Positions 13,625 through 21,468 of a stretch of DNA of 40,558 bases are shown here, piece by piece. Below the pieces are notes generated by a model that was given only the letters and a program-made list of their open reading frames with translations, was not told the DNA's origin and did not search any database. This DNA is from a virus: the IMG/VR virus record IMGVR_UViG_3300027987_000054, positions 1 through 40,558 of that record, one strand, 5' to 3'. The position numbers and the translations under genes are program-made. How positions within the stretch are numbered: position 1 is the stretch's first letter; each line of letters begins with the position of its first letter.

Positions 13625-14853
13625 TGCTGGGGGTTGCGATCAGCACCCGCAATCGACGGGCGCTGTTCGAGCGCACCGTGCGGCAGTGGCGTAGATGGTT
13701 GCCGCCGAACTCCGTACTGGTCGTGGTCGATGATGCTTCCGACGTCCCGCTGCGCGGGGAGACGATGTTGCTTCCGCACGGCTGTGTGGTCAGGCTGATC
13801 TTCAATCCGTACCGCAAGGGCGTGGCCGCGACCAAGAACCTGGGCATCGCCGCCCTGATGGATGCAGGCTGCGATCACCTGTTCCTGGTTGACGACGATG
13901 TGTTTCCGGTGTCGGACCGATGGTGGCGTCCCTACGTCGATTCGCCGGAGCCACACCTGTCGTTCCAGCGGCCCGAGAAGTCGGGGTCTGGTGATGACCT
14001 GCACTTCGCCGTCGGGTTCCCCAGGGGCTACATGCTCTACGCCGAGCGCAGGGTCATCGACGCGGTCGGCGGGATGGACCCGGCCTACGGGGCGTGGGGC
14101 GGTGAGCACGTCGAATGGCAGATGCGCATCCACGACGCCGGCCTGACCAGGTGGCCCTACGCCGATGTTCGCGGGTCGGGTGCGCTGTGGAATGCCATCA
14201 CCACCAGGTCGACCGTCAACTACCAGGAGCGCAAGCGGATGCTCGCCGCGACCGGGATTCAATGGCAGAAACCCCGGCCGCGGTTCGTCGCCTATCGGGA
14301 AGGACACGGAATGCAGGACTACAGCCTCGGGCCGGAGATCGGACCATTGGAGCCGTGGCATGTGTTGAGGCACGTGCTCGACCTGGCCCCCTCTGGGGTG
14401 GCTGTGGAATTCGGCGTGGGAGAAGGAAAGTCGACGCGGGTGATCGCCGAGCGGATGCCGGTGTTCGGGTTCGACTCCGGTGAGGGGCTGCCCGAGGAGT
14501 GGCGGAGTGGATACCCGAAAGGCTCACTGGCGTGGGACATTCCACAGATCCCCAACACGACGGTCACCAAGGGTTGGTTCGATGACACGCTGCCCGGGTA
14601 CGACTTCGCGGCACTCGGGCATATCGGGCTGGTCCACTTCGACGCCGATCTCTACTCCTCGACGCGAACGGCGCTGAAGTACATCGGCCCCTTCCTGCAG
14701 CCGGGAACCTACTGCGTGTTCGATGAGTACCACGGTTACATCGGCGACACCGACCATGAGCAGCGGGCCTGGCGGGAGTTCGCCGAGGACACCAAGATCG
14801 GCTGGACGGTCGTCGGGCACGGCGACCAGCAGTGGGCGATCAGGATCGGATGA
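13624..14853 (+). CDS. Glycosyltransferase family 2 fused to TylF-like methyltransferase
   Basis: A 409-residue two-domain enzyme. Residues 1-220 are a GT-A glycosyltransferase: VAISTRNRRALFERT, VVVDDASD, GVAATKNLGIAALMD, the metal-binding LFLVDDDVFP, and GGMDPAYGAWGGEHVEW. Residues about 235-409 are a class I methyltransferase of the macrocin O-methyltransferase (TylF) type: VAVEFGVGEGKST for SAM, FGFDSGEGLPEEW, HFDADLYSSTRTAL and VFDEYHGY with likely metal-binding Asp residues. A single protein could add a sugar and methylate it. Start ATG 13624 overlaps the portal stop. It heads a five-gene island unrelated to head assembly. Confidence 0.88.
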   Translation: MLGVAISTRNRRALFERTVRQWRRWLPPNSVLVVVDDASDVPLRGETMLLPHGCVVRLIFNPYRKGVAATKNLGIAALMDAGCDHLFLVDDDVFPVSDRWWRPYVDSPEPHLSFQRPEKSGSGDDLHFAVGFPRGYMLYAERRVIDAVGGMDPAYGAWGGEHVEWQMRIHDAGLTRWPYADVRGSGALWNAITTRSTVNYQERKRMLAATGIQWQKPRPRFVAYREGHGMQDYSLGPEIGPLEPWHVLRHVLDLAPSGVAVEFGVGEGKSTRVIAERMPVFGFDSGEGLPEEWRSGYPKGSLAWDIPQIPNTTVTKGWFDDTLPGYDFAALGHIGLVHFDADLYSSTRTALKYIGPFLQPGTYCVFDEYHGYIGDTDHEQRAWREFAEDTKIGWTVVGHGDQQWAIRIG

Positions 14854-15479
14854 TGCCCGAACCGAAGTTCGTCATCGTCGGCACCGGCCGCTCCGGGTCC
14901 ACCTACATCTCCCAGCTGCTCACCAGGTCCGGCATTCCCTGCGGTGGAGAGTCCTGGTGGAGTCCGAGTGGCCGTCATCGCGAAGTCGGGCCGTGGAGTG
15001 ACGAGAAGATCGTCGGCGACTCGTCCTGTTGTGCCCTGGCCCAGGGCCTCGACGGCTACGAGGGCATCGTCTTCCACCAGATCCGGCATCCCCTCGACGT
15101 GATTCTGTCCTATATCCGTGCGCCCGTTCAGGACCCGCACCTGAGCATCTTTCGCAGACTGATCCCCGATGCCGACCCGGCGGACATTCCCGGCTTCGCC
15201 ATGCGGTTCTGGCTGGCGTGCGCGGAGACCGCCGAGTTGTACACCACCGGCGGCTGGTGGCGTCTCGATCAGATCGACTCCATGCTCATCCACCAGATCG
15301 GCAACCTGATCGGTATGCCGGTCGCTGATGATGCCGTCGAGGCCGCTTTCGCCAACACGCCGGTCACCGTCCACTACGAGCAGCGTGAGCCCAGGTTGAC
15401 CTGGGAGAGCCTGGAGCGCCACGACCTAGAGGTGGCCGAGCAGATCAGAAAGGTCGCAGACCGCTATGGCTTCGAATGA
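14850..15479 (+). CDS. PAPS-dependent sulfotransferase-like protein
   Basis: A 209-residue product. The N terminus FVIVGTGRSGSTYISQLL matches the 5'-phosphosulfate loop of sulfotransferases, and HQIRHPLDVILSYI matches the 3'-phosphate-binding Arg and Ser motif. Together these indicate use of 3'-phosphoadenylylsulfate to sulfate a hydroxyl, here probably a sugar made by the neighbouring glycosyltransferases. It overlaps the preceding gene as ATGA (14850-14853; a second ATG follows directly) and the next gene by 14 bp. Sulfotransferases are uncommon in phage structural operons. Non-catalytic P-loop relatives cannot be ruled out. Confidence 0.8.
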   Translation: MMPEPKFVIVGTGRSGSTYISQLLTRSGIPCGGESWWSPSGRHREVGPWSDEKIVGDSSCCALAQGLDGYEGIVFHQIRHPLDVILSYIRAPVQDPHLSIFRRLIPDADPADIPGFAMRFWLACAETAELYTTGGWWRLDQIDSMLIHQIGNLIGMPVADDAVEAAFANTPVTVHYEQREPRLTWESLERHDLEVAEQIRKVADRYGFE

Positions 15480-16332
15480 GCGCCCGGTCGTCATGTTCAT
15501 GTTCGCCGGCCGACGCGGCAACATGGAACTCAACCTGCCGATGATCGAGCGCATCCTGCGGCAGTACCCGCAGGTGCAGTTCCACGTCTGGAACCTGACG
15601 CGCAACAACCACGACAGCAGTTACCTGAAGACGATCAAGATGTCGGACGTCTTCGTGTATCACACACATGCCGGTCCGCGTGCCTTCCAGCGGCTGCCGC
15701 GGGTGTGGCGGCACTACACGAACCCGCGGTTCAGGGATTGCCTGTTCGTCAAGGTCGATGATGACGTGGTGTTCCTGGAGACCGAGCGGTTCGGTGATTT
15801 CCTGGACGCCGTCGAGAACAACCCCGAAACGGTGGTCAGTGCCGACGTCGTGAACAACGGGGCCTGCACCCCGCTTACGCCGGGACTCTGGGAGGGCTTC
15901 TCCGCGCTGGACATCCCACTGCTCGACGTGCACATGAGCAACGAGTACGCGCACATGGCGCACGGGTACATGTTCGATCACTGGCAGGAGATGATCGGTC
16001 AGCCGGTGCGCCTGGTCGACACCGAGGACTGGTTGTCGATCAACTTCATCGGCCTGCACCATTCGCTGCTGTGCCGGATCTCCGACTGGGTCGGCCGCCG
16101 GTCTCCGAAGTTGATCGCCGGTCGGGAGTGGACGCCGCGTCACCGGGTCGGTGACGAGGGTGCGGCCAACATGTATCCCCGTGCCATCGTCCAGGGGTTC
16201 ACCGTCGCCCATCTCGGGTTCGGGCCGCAGGACCTGACGCCCGAACAGGAGACGGCGTTGCGTGCCGAGTATGCGGTGATCGGGGATAAGTATCTGGCGG
16301 GTGTCCGGCAGCCGGACAGGGCGCTGCCGTGA
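15466..16332 (+). CDS. GT-A-type glycosyltransferase-like protein
   Basis: A 288-residue product. It opens with a Rossmann-like strand VVMFMFAGRRGNMELNL, and at about residue 100 has CLFVKVDDDVVFLE, a DxD-type metal and nucleotide-sugar site. Later EDWLSINFIGLHHSLLC and HRVGDEGAANMYPR probably build the acceptor side. I cannot name the GT family; the hydrophobic-VDDD pattern suggests GT-A fold. Start ATG 15466 lies within the end of the sulfotransferase gene, and the next gene starts as GTGA on its stop. Most likely role: a sugar added to a virion protein or glycan. Confidence 0.7.
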   Translation: MASNERPVVMFMFAGRRGNMELNLPMIERILRQYPQVQFHVWNLTRNNHDSSYLKTIKMSDVFVYHTHAGPRAFQRLPRVWRHYTNPRFRDCLFVKVDDDVVFLETERFGDFLDAVENNPETVVSADVVNNGACTPLTPGLWEGFSALDIPLLDVHMSNEYAHMAHGYMFDHWQEMIGQPVRLVDTEDWLSINFIGLHHSLLCRISDWVGRRSPKLIAGREWTPRHRVGDEGAANMYPRAIVQGFTVAHLGFGPQDLTPEQETALRAEYAVIGDKYLAGVRQPDRALP

Positions 16333-17021
16333 CCACCGCGGTGGTGATCCCCTTCAGGGACCGCGGGCTCGACCCGTTGAGGCGGGCCAACCTGACGCGG
16401 GTGGTCGACCAGTGGCTCTCCTACGGATGCGAACCGATCGTCATCGACGACGGCCGCACCGGCGATGCCCAGTTCAATCGCAGTGCCGCCTACAACCGTG
16501 GGGTCGCCCAGACCGATGCCGACACGCTGATCTTCGCCGAGTCCGACATGATCATCGACCGGGGGCAGGTCGACCGCGCCGTCAGGCTGGCCGTCGACCC
16601 CGGCATGGTGATCCCGTTCAGCTGGTTCATGGCGCTGTCCGAGGAGGACTCGCGGTGGGTGCGGGTACACATGACCGATCCTGTCGACTGCAAGGCATCC
16701 CCGGTGAAGGGGCATCGCGGCAGTATCGGTGCCGTCAACGTCATGTCGCGCGAGACGTACGAGCTGGTCGGCGGGTACGACGAGACGTTCGAGGGTGCCT
16801 GGTTCGATGACGATGCGATGAAGATCGCCTTCGAGGTGTGTGCTGGACCCATTCGGTGGGTCGAGGGATCGGCGTACCACCTGTACCACCTGTCCGGCGG
16901 GAAGGGCACGCACCTGTCCGGACCGGACCGTGCTGCCACCGCCCGTAACCGGCTGCGATACCGCCTGTATCAGCGGGCGAAGACGCCGGATCAGATCAGG
17001 GCGTTGACGGCACGCGCATGA
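16329..17021 (+). CDS. Glycosyltransferase, galactosyltransferase-like (GT2/GT7 type)
   Basis: A 230-residue product from GTG 16329. Motifs are AVVIPFRDRGL at the N terminus, PIVIDDGRTGDAQFNRSAAYN (a truncated galactosyltransferase N-terminal pattern with FNRSAAYNRG), TLIFAESDMII as the DxD equivalent, and GGYDETFEGAWFDDDAM, like the acceptor/metal region of polypeptide-GalNAc and beta-4-galactosyltransferases. It is coupled to both neighbours by 4-bp overlaps. It likely extends the glycan started by the other enzymes in the island. Donor sugar unknown. Confidence 0.8.
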   Translation: MTTAVVIPFRDRGLDPLRRANLTRVVDQWLSYGCEPIVIDDGRTGDAQFNRSAAYNRGVAQTDADTLIFAESDMIIDRGQVDRAVRLAVDPGMVIPFSWFMALSEEDSRWVRVHMTDPVDCKASPVKGHRGSIGAVNVMSRETYELVGGYDETFEGAWFDDDAMKIAFEVCAGPIRWVEGSAYHLYHLSGGKGTHLSGPDRAATARNRLRYRLYQRAKTPDQIRALTARA

Positions 17022-17641
17022 TCTCCATCGGGGTGGTCGCCGACGCCCGTCGCGGCGAGATGGGCACCAGGCTTGCCCGCCAGGTCGAGGCCGACTACCT
17101 CAGTGTCGACTCCGGATCGCTGGGCTGCACCGGGAACCACTCCGCAGTGTGGAAATGGCACGCCGACCATCCCGCCGACTGGAACGTCGTCCTGGAGGAG
17201 GATGCCCTTCCGGTCGACCGCTTCCGTGATCAGCTGACCGCTGCCCTGGCAGTCGCACCGGCGTCGATCGTGTCGCTCTATCTGGGGCGCGGCTACATCG
17301 AGGATCGCCGGATGGAGGCGCTCCTGCACAGCGCCGACACCACCGGGTCGCACTGGGTCGTGGCCCACGGCCGCATTCTGCACGCGGTGGCTCTCGCCGT
17401 GCGCGGTGATCTGCTTCCGTCGATGACCACACGCTTTCCGCTGCGGCGCACCCAACAGATCGACCGGGTGCTGTCGCAGTGGGCTCGCAGCCACGGCCAC
17501 CGGGTGGCCTACAGTGTGCCGTCGCTGGTCGACCACGCCGACGAGCCGAGTCTGGTCACCCGGTACCGGCGGCTGCCCCGAAAAGCATGGCGCATTGGTA
17601 GCCGCGATGACTGGAGTGACCGGATGATACGCATGGTATAA
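17018..17641 (+). CDS. GT25-like glycosyltransferase
   Basis: A 207-residue product overlapping the previous stop as ATGA. The stretch SLGCTGNHSAVWKWHADHP followed by NVVLEEDALPVDRF resembles the GT25 family used in lipooligosaccharide synthesis, where a GC..SH..W segment precedes an ED(D/A) metal site. The middle (APASIVSLYLGRGYIED) and DHADEPSLVTRYRR also fit. It is the last gene of the glycan island; a 45-base gap with its own AAGGAG ribosome site separates it from the protease gene. Family assignment by motif only. Confidence 0.7.
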   Translation: MISIGVVADARRGEMGTRLARQVEADYLSVDSGSLGCTGNHSAVWKWHADHPADWNVVLEEDALPVDRFRDQLTAALAVAPASIVSLYLGRGYIEDRRMEALLHSADTTGSHWVVAHGRILHAVALAVRGDLLPSMTTRFPLRRTQQIDRVLSQWARSHGHRVAYSVPSLVDHADEPSLVTRYRRLPRKAWRIGSRDDWSDRMIRMV

Positions 17642-17686
17642 GTCCTTGCTGCGGTAATCTGTCAACAGTTCTCGTAAGGAGAAAAG

Positions 17687-18571
17687 ATGGCTGACGACGT
17701 CACTTATGCCAATACGCTGACAGATCAGCGGAAAGCGCCGATCGAGATTCGGTCGGCTGCTATCGACAAGATCGACGCCCTCGAGCGGATCGTGACGGTC
17801 ATCGCTGTTCCCTACGAGCAGTCGACGCCCGTCCCGTTCCGTGGGGAGGTCTGGGAAGAGGTCGTTCAGCGGGGGGCGTTCGACGGTATCGAGACGAGCA
17901 CTCATACCTACCGGGTCAACCGAGACCACGACAAGCGCCGCCTGGTGGGCAAGATCGTCAACTACTATCCCGAGCGCAATGACGGTCTGATCGTGGACGC
18001 CTACATCTCGGAAACCGACCTGGGCAACGAGACGTTGCAGCTGGCCAGGGACGGCATTCTGGGCGGATCGGTGGGCATGGCGGTGCGGCCCTCCGACCAA
18101 CTGCTCGACAAGCGCAGCGGCACCCGCATGCGCCGTATCCGGCGGGCGTTCCTGGACCACCTGGCCCTCGTTCCCGATCCGGCGTATCAGGGCGCGGAGG
18201 TGCTTTCTGTGCGTGACAGCGACAACGGGGATGAGCCACCCGAGCCGACGATTCACACCCCACGGATGGATCAGTTCGCCGATGACCCCATTCTGTCGTG
18301 GATGTTCGAGCGGGCTGCCACGCTCGATGAGCGCGCCGAGGACTCGTCGAAGCCGTACGGCGATGTCGCCTACGCCGATCCTGGCTACCAGGACGACAAC
18401 AAGAAGCGGTATCCGATCGACACCGAGGAGCACGTCAGGGCGGCGTGGTCCTACATCAACCAGGGCGACAATTCCTCCAAGTACAGCTCTGAACAGGTGG
18501 CGTCGATCAAGGCGCGCATCAAGTCTGCAGCGAAGAAGTTCGGGATAGAGATCTCCGATAGCAGCAAGTGA
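17687..18571 (+). CDS. Prohead (capsid maturation) protease with C-terminal extension
   Basis: A 294-residue product. Residues 20-180 are an HK97-type U35 peptidase: AVPYEQSTPVPFRGEVWEE, catalytic His81 in NRDHDKR, and Ser128 in GGSVGMAV, then FLDHLALVPDPAY. It cleaves the scaffold or delta domain of the capsid protein during maturation. Residues about 225-294 form an extra domain (SSKPYGDVAYADPGYQD, IDTEEHVRAAWSYINQ, SIKARIKSAAKKFGI), seen fused to phage proteases of actinobacteriophages, perhaps acting as the scaffold. AAGGAG lies just before the ATG. Confidence 0.92.
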   Translation: MADDVTYANTLTDQRKAPIEIRSAAIDKIDALERIVTVIAVPYEQSTPVPFRGEVWEEVVQRGAFDGIETSTHTYRVNRDHDKRRLVGKIVNYYPERNDGLIVDAYISETDLGNETLQLARDGILGGSVGMAVRPSDQLLDKRSGTRMRRIRRAFLDHLALVPDPAYQGAEVLSVRDSDNGDEPPEPTIHTPRMDQFADDPILSWMFERAATLDERAEDSSKPYGDVAYADPGYQDDNKKRYPIDTEEHVRAAWSYINQGDNSSKYSSEQVASIKARIKSAAKKFGIEISDSSK

Positions 18572-18608
18572 CTCTGTTACCCTCGTACTCAACTCGCCCG
18601 TAGGGGTT

Positions 18609-18673
18609 GGGTCGCTGGCCGAGAGGGCTTCTCACTCCGCCTGAAGAGGCGCGGGTCGCTGGCCGAGAGGGCT
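18609..18673 (+). repeat. Two 21-bp direct repeats in the capsid gene leader
   Basis: The 21 bases at 18609-18629 (beginning GGGTCGCTGG, ending CGAGAGGGCT) recur exactly at 18653-18673, a 44-base period. Each copy can form a small GGCC-GAGAG-GGCT hairpin. They lie in the 135-base gap between protease and major capsid genes, the latter having TGGAGGG before its ATG. The placement suggests an RNA element, for instance for processing, stability or translation of capsid mRNA. Confidence 0.75.
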
Positions 18674-18706
18674 CGATTTCGTCAACTCTCAAACTGGAGG
18701 GCCATT

Positions 18707-19939
18707 ATGGGCAACGCATCGTCCGGCGACGAAATGATCCGTCGCCTCGAAACCGAGCTTCGTGAGAAGGAGACCCTCATCCGGGGGATCTTCGAACGCG
18801 CCAATGCCGGCACCCGCGACATCAACGACGAAGAGTCCGAGATGGTGGCGGAGACCCGCAGCCGCATGGAGAAGATCAAGTCTCAGCTGGAACAGGTCGA
18901 GGACGTCAACCGCATCGCCTTCGAGACGCGCAACCGCGCCAAGGAGGTCGACCAGGCGATCAGCACGATGAAGGGCCGTCCGCAGATGGCCGATGTCGAG
19001 TACCGCTCGGCAGGTGCCTACATGCTGGACATGTGGCAGTCCTCGCAGGGCAGCCGGGAGGCCACCGAACGTCTCGACATCTACATGCGTGCCGCCGAGC
19101 ACCAGAAGACCGGCGACTCGCTGGGCGTGATCCCCGATCCGATCGTGGGTCCGGTCATCGACTTCATCGACGCGGCCCGTCCGCTGGTGTCGACGATGGG
19201 CACGATGCCCTTGACCAACGCGACGTTCTACCGGCCCTACGTCAGCCAGCATCCGACGGTGGGCCTGCAGGGAACCGATGGTTCGGCGACCTACGAGAAG
19301 TCGGAACTCGACAGCCAGAAGATGGTGATCGAGCGCAAGACCGTCACCGCGAAGACCTACGGCGGCTACGTCAACGTCTCGCGGCAGGCGATCGACTTCT
19401 CCAACCCGTCGGCCCTGGACCTGGTGGTCAACGGACTCGGCCAGCAGTACGCCATCGAGACGGAGGGTGCGGTCGGCGATGCGTTGGCTGCCACTACCAC
19501 CGCCGCGGTGTCCTACGGTGCGGTGCCGACCGACGACCTGGTGTCTGCGGCCGTGTGGGATGCGGTGGCCACCTGCTACTCGGTGACCAAGGGTGCGGGG
19601 CGGGTACTGCTCGCCGTGGCTCCCGACGTGCTCCAGGTGTTCGGTCCGCTGTTCCCGCCGATCAGCCCGCGCGACGCGCAGTCGCCTGGGTTCATGGCGG
19701 GGCAGTTCGCACAGGGGCAGATGGGCACGATCGGTGCGGTGCCCTGCGTGATGTCGGCGGGGCTGGGTGCCGGTGAGGCATACGTGTTCTCGACGGCGGC
19801 GCTCGAGTTGTTCGAGCAGCGGGTCGGGACGCTCCAGGTGGTCGAGCCTTCGGTGTTTGGCCTCCAGGTCGCCTACGCCGGGTACTTCTCGACGCTGACG
19901 GTCAACGACGACGCCATCGTCCCGCTGGTGCAGTCCTGA
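18707..19939 (+). CDS. Major capsid protein (HK97 fold)
   Basis: A 410-residue product. Residues 1-95 are a charged coiled coil (MIRRLETELREKETLIRG, RSRMEKIKSQLEQVEDVN) like the HK97 delta/scaffold domain removed by the protease. The remaining part is the HK97-fold capsid: DSLGVIPDPIVGPVIDFID, the E-loop region YEKSELDSQKMVIERKT, TYGGYVNVSRQAIDFSNP, and the C-terminal domain ending AYAGYFSTLTVNDDAIVPL. It forms the icosahedral shell. TGGAGGG lies nine bases before the ATG. The next gene starts on its stop. Confidence 0.95.
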   Translation: MGNASSGDEMIRRLETELREKETLIRGIFERANAGTRDINDEESEMVAETRSRMEKIKSQLEQVEDVNRIAFETRNRAKEVDQAISTMKGRPQMADVEYRSAGAYMLDMWQSSQGSREATERLDIYMRAAEHQKTGDSLGVIPDPIVGPVIDFIDAARPLVSTMGTMPLTNATFYRPYVSQHPTVGLQGTDGSATYEKSELDSQKMVIERKTVTAKTYGGYVNVSRQAIDFSNPSALDLVVNGLGQQYAIETEGAVGDALAATTTAAVSYGAVPTDDLVSAAVWDAVATCYSVTKGAGRVLLAVAPDVLQVFGPLFPPISPRDAQSPGFMAGQFAQGQMGTIGAVPCVMSAGLGAGEAYVFSTAALELFEQRVGTLQVVEPSVFGLQVAYAGYFSTLTVNDDAIVPLVQS

Positions 19940-20178
19940 TGTTTGTCCGCAAGGATAAGAACGGCAACCTGGTTGCAGCTGGGTCGATCAACCACGCACG
20001 GTTGGCCCAGCTGCAAGCAGATGCCAAGAAGCCGAAGAAGGCTGCGTCGAAGGCTGCCCCGAAGGCAGAGGCTCCGAAGGCAGAGGCTCCGAAGGTGGAG
20101 GCTCCGAAGGTGGAGCCCGAGCCGAAGCCGAAGCCCGAGGAGCCGGTGTTCAAGTCTGCGCTCGACAAGGAGGCGTAA
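19939..20178 (+). CDS. Small Lys/Glu/Pro-repeat protein after the capsid gene
   Basis: A 79-residue product. The first 30 residues (FVRKDKNGNLVAAGS, HARLAQLQADA) are followed by a repeat region of PKAEA/PKVEA pentapeptides. The repeats are encoded by four tandem 15-bp units (20059-20118). It resembles low-complexity head proteins found after the capsid gene in other phages and may be a minor head or assembly protein. The start shares one base with the capsid stop. Function unknown. Confidence 0.7.
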   Translation: MFVRKDKNGNLVAAGSINHARLAQLQADAKKPKKAASKAAPKAEAPKAEAPKVEAPKVEPEPKPKPEEPVFKSALDKEA

Positions 20179-20328
20179 ATGGCTACCACCACGGAAACGC
20201 ACGACTATCTCGGTCGCGCTCTGATCAACGACAATCCGGGCACCACCGATCCGGCGAAGGACTACCTGAGCCGCAACACGATCGCCGGTGACAAGGATTA
20301 CGTCGGTCGGGCACTCCAGACGCCGTGA
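20179..20328 (+). CDS. 49-residue structural-region protein with DY(L/V)xR repeats
   Basis: A short gene read directly from the sequence: ATG 20179 directly after the preceding TAA, TGA at 20326-20328, with AAGGAGG eight bases before the ATG. The product contains three copies of a D-Y-(L/V)-(G/S)-R motif (DYLGRAL, DYLSRNT, DYVGRAL) separated by Asn/Gly/Thr-rich links. Proteins with this repeat occur beside connector genes in related phages. The excellent ribosome site and tight packing make it very likely real. Possibly a minor head protein. Confidence 0.75.
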   Translation: MATTTETHDYLGRALINDNPGTTDPAKDYLSRNTIAGDKDYVGRALQTP

Positions 20329-20333
20329 TCTGA

Positions 20334-20939
20334 ATGGGTGAACTGACCACCTCCGATGTCGAGCAGTTCACCGCAGGACGGCTGCTCGCCAATGACCCGG
20401 AGGTCGCGCGCCTGCTCGACGCCGCTCTGGTGATCGCCCGCCGGGAGTGTGGCTGGCATGTCTCTCCGGTGCGTTACGACGACGAGGTGACCATCGACGG
20501 ACCGGGCAGCCGCATCTTGCTGCTCCCGACGCGCAAGCTCATCACGCTGACCAGTGTCACCGAGGATGGAACCCTGCTCACCCTGGGTGATCTCACCTGG
20601 TCGGCGGGTGGGCCGCCGGGAATCCTGGAGAGGCCGGCGGCGATCCGCAAGCGGTCCAAGCTGTGGTGGTCGGAGGACTACCAGGCGGTCGTGGTGGTGA
20701 TGGACCACGGCTACACCGAGGAGGAGGCCGCCGACTGGCGACAGGCGATTCTGTCGATGGTCGACCAGATGGGGTCGCTGGCCCTGTCCGGCCGCGGCGA
20801 TGCCGACCTGGTGTCCAAGCGGGTCGATGATGTGACCTACACCTGGGGCAACCCCTACGCGGCGATGGCCGAGTCGGCGCTGTTCTCGGTGAAGAACATC
20901 CTCGACGACTACCGGCTGCCCCGGCTGGAGTTTCTGTGA
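20334..20939 (+). CDS. Head-to-tail connector (adaptor), gp6-like
   Basis: A 201-residue product. The N-terminal helices (TTSDVEQFTAGRLLANDPEV, RLLDAALVIARRECGWH) and the central beta part (DEVTIDGPGSRILLLPTRKLI, LTSVTEDGTLL) are typical of HK97 gp6-like adaptors that join the portal ring to the neck. The C-terminal part returns to helices (AILSMVDQMGSLAL). It follows the capsid genes by the expected order. The next gene has ATG codons at 20939, sharing a base with this stop, and at 20960. Confidence 0.85.
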   Translation: MGELTTSDVEQFTAGRLLANDPEVARLLDAALVIARRECGWHVSPVRYDDEVTIDGPGSRILLLPTRKLITLTSVTEDGTLLTLGDLTWSAGGPPGILERPAAIRKRSKLWWSEDYQAVVVVMDHGYTEEEAADWRQAILSMVDQMGSLALSGRGDADLVSKRVDDVTYTWGNPYAAMAESALFSVKNILDDYRLPRLEFL

Positions 20940-20959
20940 TGGCCACTGTAGGAGATGCC

Positions 20960-21097
20960 ATGCCTGTCACCGTTCAGATCAAGCCCGACCTCTCGGCGTT
21001 CCGCGAGGCGACGATCAACGACATCGTCTCAGCCACCGGCTGTGACATGCTGACTGCCCAGTCCCTGCTGGAACACTTCTGGGTGGTTCCGAGGTAG
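20960..21097 (+). CDS. Small helical protein, UBA-like pattern
   Basis: A 45-residue product (52 if the ATG at 20939 is used). AGGAGA before the ATG at 20960 favours the short form. The centre reads REATINDIVSATGCDMLTAQS then LLEHF, a three-helix pattern similar to UBA-like domains, which bind small partners. It sits between the adaptor and stopper genes, tightly packed, with 2 bases before the next GTG. Function unknown; a neck accessory or regulator is possible. Confidence 0.6.
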   Translation: MPVTVQIKPDLSAFREATINDIVSATGCDMLTAQSLLEHFWVVPR

Positions 21098-21099
21098 TC

Positions 21100-21459
21100 G
21101 TGACGTTCGGTCCTGATGTCGTCACCCTGGTTCGCCGCACCGATGGTCCGGTGCCGGGCGAGCTGGGCACTTATCCGCAGGTGGAGACGACGACCGATCT
21201 GCCCGGGTGTCATCACCGGCCGCTGACGTTCGCCGAGACGGCCGAGCTGGAGTTCGACATCGCCACCGAGATGTGGCGGACCACCATCCCCATCGGGGAG
21301 TACAGCAGCGACCTGCGGGACGCGGTGCTGGCCGCCCAGCCGCGGGATGCCCTTCGGGTGGACGGTGAGGAGTACGAGATCATCGGCGGCGCACGTTCGC
21401 ACAAGGACTTCAGCAGCCTGTTCAAGACTACGATCATCTCGAAGAAGCACATCGGATAG
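21100..21459 (+). CDS. Head-to-tail stopper
   Basis: A 119-residue product from GTG 21100. It is beta-rich, with GPDVVTLVRRTDGPVPGELG at the start, AELEFDIATEMWRTTIPIGE in the middle, and the ending DGEEYEIIGGARSHKDFSS, the last like the VDG..YEV.G pattern of phage stopper/closure proteins (SPP1 gp16 type). It closes the neck after DNA packaging. Order between adaptor and gp10-like protein supports the call. Confidence 0.75.
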   Translation: MTFGPDVVTLVRRTDGPVPGELGTYPQVETTTDLPGCHHRPLTFAETAELEFDIATEMWRTTIPIGEYSSDLRDAVLAAQPRDALRVDGEEYEIIGGARSHKDFSSLFKTTIISKKHIG

Positions 21460-21468
21460 GAGGGCGTC

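Noticed and set aside
16991-18592. A 533-codon antisense open frame over the GT25-like and protease genes
   Set aside because: Crosses two well supported plus-strand genes and an intergenic ribosome site; composition is Arg/His/Val-rich shadow.
20059-20118. 15-bp tandem repeats as a CRISPR-like array
   Set aside because: Units are contiguous without spacers and encode PKAEA/PKVEA repeats in frame.
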